Shown: positions 6,475 through 7,172 of the stretch, one piece after another
How the letters are laid out: each line of letters opens with the position of its first letter
How positions within the stretch are numbered: the first letter of the stretch is position 1
NCBI GenBank assembly: GCA_029881615.1
Contig: JAOUMF010000093.1
Location: 1-7,172, forward strand
Source of the DNA: Alphaproteobacteria bacterium
GTDB taxonomy: Bacteria > Pseudomonadota > Alphaproteobacteria > UBA8366 > JADFVY01
Length of the DNA stretch: 7,172 bases
Reading direction: 5' to 3'
Notes under the pieces: model-generated
Told to the model about the DNA's origin: nothing
Seen by the model: only the letters and a program-made list of their open reading frames with translations
Database searches by the model: none
Made by a program: the position numbers and the translations under genes

Positions 6475-6745
6475 GCAATCCATTCTCCCGGAACGAATAT
6501 GCGCCGCAAACCGGCGGAACCGAAACAGATTGGCTGTCCGTTGAAGATGAACTCATGATGGATTTAGCAACAACGCTGAAATTGGCCCGGCCGCATAATA
6601 CACAGTTGCCCACCGCTGTCATAGAGGCGCTGTTTTTTACAAAGACCGCGTGGATGGGGTGGTAACCTCCCCGGATGCCGGTGATGGTGAGCGCCCCGCG
6701 GCTTGTGATCGCGCTGGCCGGCAGACTTGCCTTGAACGACTGCAT
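6467..6745 (-). CDS. Possible small ORF (92 codons) upstream of and overlapping galE
   Basis: I do not recognise this product. The ATG at 6745 follows an excellent Shine-Dalgarno, GGGAGG at 6751-6756, with five bases between. The frame stops with TGA at 6467-6469, so its end overlaps the galE ATG at 6474 by 8 nt (ATGGTTGA), an arrangement typical of translational coupling. The protein begins MQSFKASLPASAITSRGAL, has no clear membrane segment or known motif, and contains three cysteines (two as CVLC) and a serine run near residue 65. The first half uses GC-ending codons like its neighbours; the second half does not, which argues for a non-coding or decayed tail. It may be a real small protein, a leader peptide for galE, or chance. 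Confidence 0.33.
   Translation of the reverse strand: MQSFKASLPASAITSRGALTITGIRGGYHPIHAVFVKNSASMTAVGNCVLCGRANFSVVAKSIMSSSSTDSQSVSVPPVCGAYSFRENGLHG
6485..6489 (-). promoter_or_regulatory. Shine-Dalgarno for galE
   Basis: GGGAG on the minus strand sits ten bases upstream of the ATG at 6474 and one base upstream of the ATG at 6483. The second spacing is too short for normal initiation, so this site supports the 6474 start. Confidence 0.5.
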
Positions 6746-6750
6746 ATTGT

Positions 6751-6756
6751 CCTCCC
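6751..6756 (-). promoter_or_regulatory. Strong Shine-Dalgarno ahead of the small ORF
   Basis: GGGAGG on the minus strand lies five bases before the ATG at 6745. It is among the best ribosome binding site matches in the window and is the main reason to take the small ORF seriously. Confidence 0.45.
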
Positions 6757-6775
6757 GGTTTCTCTTTTCCGCCTC

Positions 6776-6794
6776 CCATCCCGTTCCGGAATGG
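6776..6794 (-). repeat. Short hairpin in the leader of the small ORF / galE
   Basis: On the minus strand CCATTCC pairs with GGGATGG (seven pairs, one G-U) around the 5-nt loop GGAAC. It overlaps the 8-bp palindrome TTCCGGAA. It lies about 30 nt before the small-ORF ATG, and no U-run follows. It could be a leader structure or an operator; the function is unknown. Confidence 0.3.
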
Positions 6795-6817
6795 CCTGGC
6801 GAACCCGGAAAGACCCT

Positions 6818-6837
6818 GGCGCGCAATAACGCACGCC
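6818..6837 (-). terminator. GC-rich hairpin after dusA, weak terminator candidate
   Basis: On the minus strand GGCGTGCG pairs with TGCGCGCC across the 4-nt loop TTAT: eight pairs, two of them wobbles. It begins 36 nt beyond the dusA stop, where a terminator would be expected. It lacks a run of U after the stem, so if it ends transcription it may need Rho, or it may only stabilise the dusA mRNA 3' end. Confidence 0.3.
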
Positions 6838-6873
6838 TGGCATCAACCCTGATAACCTTGGCGTATGATTTCG

Positions 6874-7172
6874 TTACGCGGCTTCGCGGTCCGGCGACAC
6901 CAGCGCGGCAGCATCGCGCAGGATTTCGGGGCCCGCACCCCGGCGACAGGCATTCTCACTGAGATGACGGCGCCAGGCCCGCGCCCCCGGCAGGCCGTTG
7001 AACAGCCCCATCATATGGCGGGTCATGCGGTGCAAGGGTACGCCAGCCGCGCATTGCGCCTCGACATAGGGCAAATATGCCCCGATCGCGTCATGGCGCG
7101 ACTCCGGCCCCGCCGCGCCGCCGAATATGCGCGCGTCCGCATCCCGCAATATCCACGGATCGTTATAGGCCG
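6874..7172 (-). CDS. dusA: tRNA-dihydrouridine synthase A, C-terminal part only
   Basis: Flavin enzyme that reduces uridine to dihydrouridine in the tRNA D-loop (U20/U20a in E. coli DusA). Only the last 99 codons lie in the window; the catalytic barrel with FMN site and active cysteine is outside. The visible part covers the end of the barrel and the helical tRNA-binding domain: AYNDPWILRDADARIFG at the window edge, then YLPYVEAQCAAG, RMTRHMMGLFNGLPGARAW and RRHLSENACRRGA. These match the characteristic DusA tail, where HMLGLFQGIPGARQWRRYLSE is the E. coli counterpart in shortened form. The stop is TAA at 6874-6876. Housekeeping gene with no evident functional link to galE, though both face left and could share transcription. 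Confidence 0.95.
   Translation of the reverse strand, partial: AYNDPWILRDADARIFGGAAGPESRHDAIGAYLPYVEAQCAAGVPLHRMTRHMMGLFNGLPGARAWRRHLSENACRRGAGPEILRDAAALVSPDREAA

Noticed and set aside
6625..6640. T-run on the plus strand (TGTTTTTTAC) as an intrinsic terminator
   Set aside because: The sequence before it contains direct GCTGT repeats but no stem able to pair, and no plus-strand gene ends nearby.
6456..6962. Plus-strand open frames of 69 and 95 codons (6456-6665, 6675-6962)
   Set aside because: They run antisense into galE and dusA ends respectively, with no recognisable motif or good ribosome binding site.

Overview
The window looks like chromosomal DNA from an alphaproteobacterium, probably a Rhodospirillales-type organism. 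This is inferred from protein style and a moderately high GC content judged by eye; no marker gene for placement is present. I saw no insertion sequence, phage gene, CRISPR array, rRNA or tRNA. Two genes run off the window: a sensor kinase at the left edge and dusA at the right edge.

Layout: (1) 1-1582, minus strand: the N-terminal 527 residues of a membrane-bound sensor histidine kinase (MASE1-like sensor, PAS, HisKA); the ATPase domain lies outside. (2) 1583-1873: a divergent intergenic region with a candidate sigma70-like promoter facing right and two hairpins. (3) 1874-2740, plus: an NlpC/P60 (C40) cysteine peptidase without a signal peptide, carrying two SH3-like segments, probably a cytoplasmic murein-peptide recycling enzyme. 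(4) 2820-5440, plus: a tightly packed glycan cassette of a GT2 glycosyltransferase of the WaaE/KdtX type, a GT4 glycosyltransferase and a class I SAM-dependent methyltransferase, with reading-frame overlaps of 11 and 17 nt. (5) 5441-5480: a short convergent junction with a two-part stem-loop. (6) 5473-6474, minus: galE, UDP-glucose 4-epimerase. (7) 6467-6873: a region holding a possible 92-codon small ORF with a strong ribosome binding site that overlaps the galE start, plus two hairpins. (8) 6874-7172, minus: the C-terminal end of dusA, tRNA-dihydrouridine synthase A.

How the genes fit together: GalE supplies UDP-galactose from UDP-glucose. The GT2, GT4 and methyltransferase most likely add and modify sugars on the lipopolysaccharide core or a related surface glycan, so the convergent galE is a plausible metabolic partner. 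The NlpC/P60 enzyme also concerns the envelope, through peptidoglycan peptides, but shows no direct tie to the glycan cassette beyond adjacency. The sensor kinase and dusA appear to be unrelated neighbours.

The least ordinary points are the TTG start of the methyltransferase, set by a Shine-Dalgarno inside the upstream gene; its departure from the usual glycine-rich SAM motif; the unrecognised small ORF ahead of galE; and the hairpin placed at the predicted 5' end of the peptidase transcript. I found no clear evidence of a wholly new biological system.
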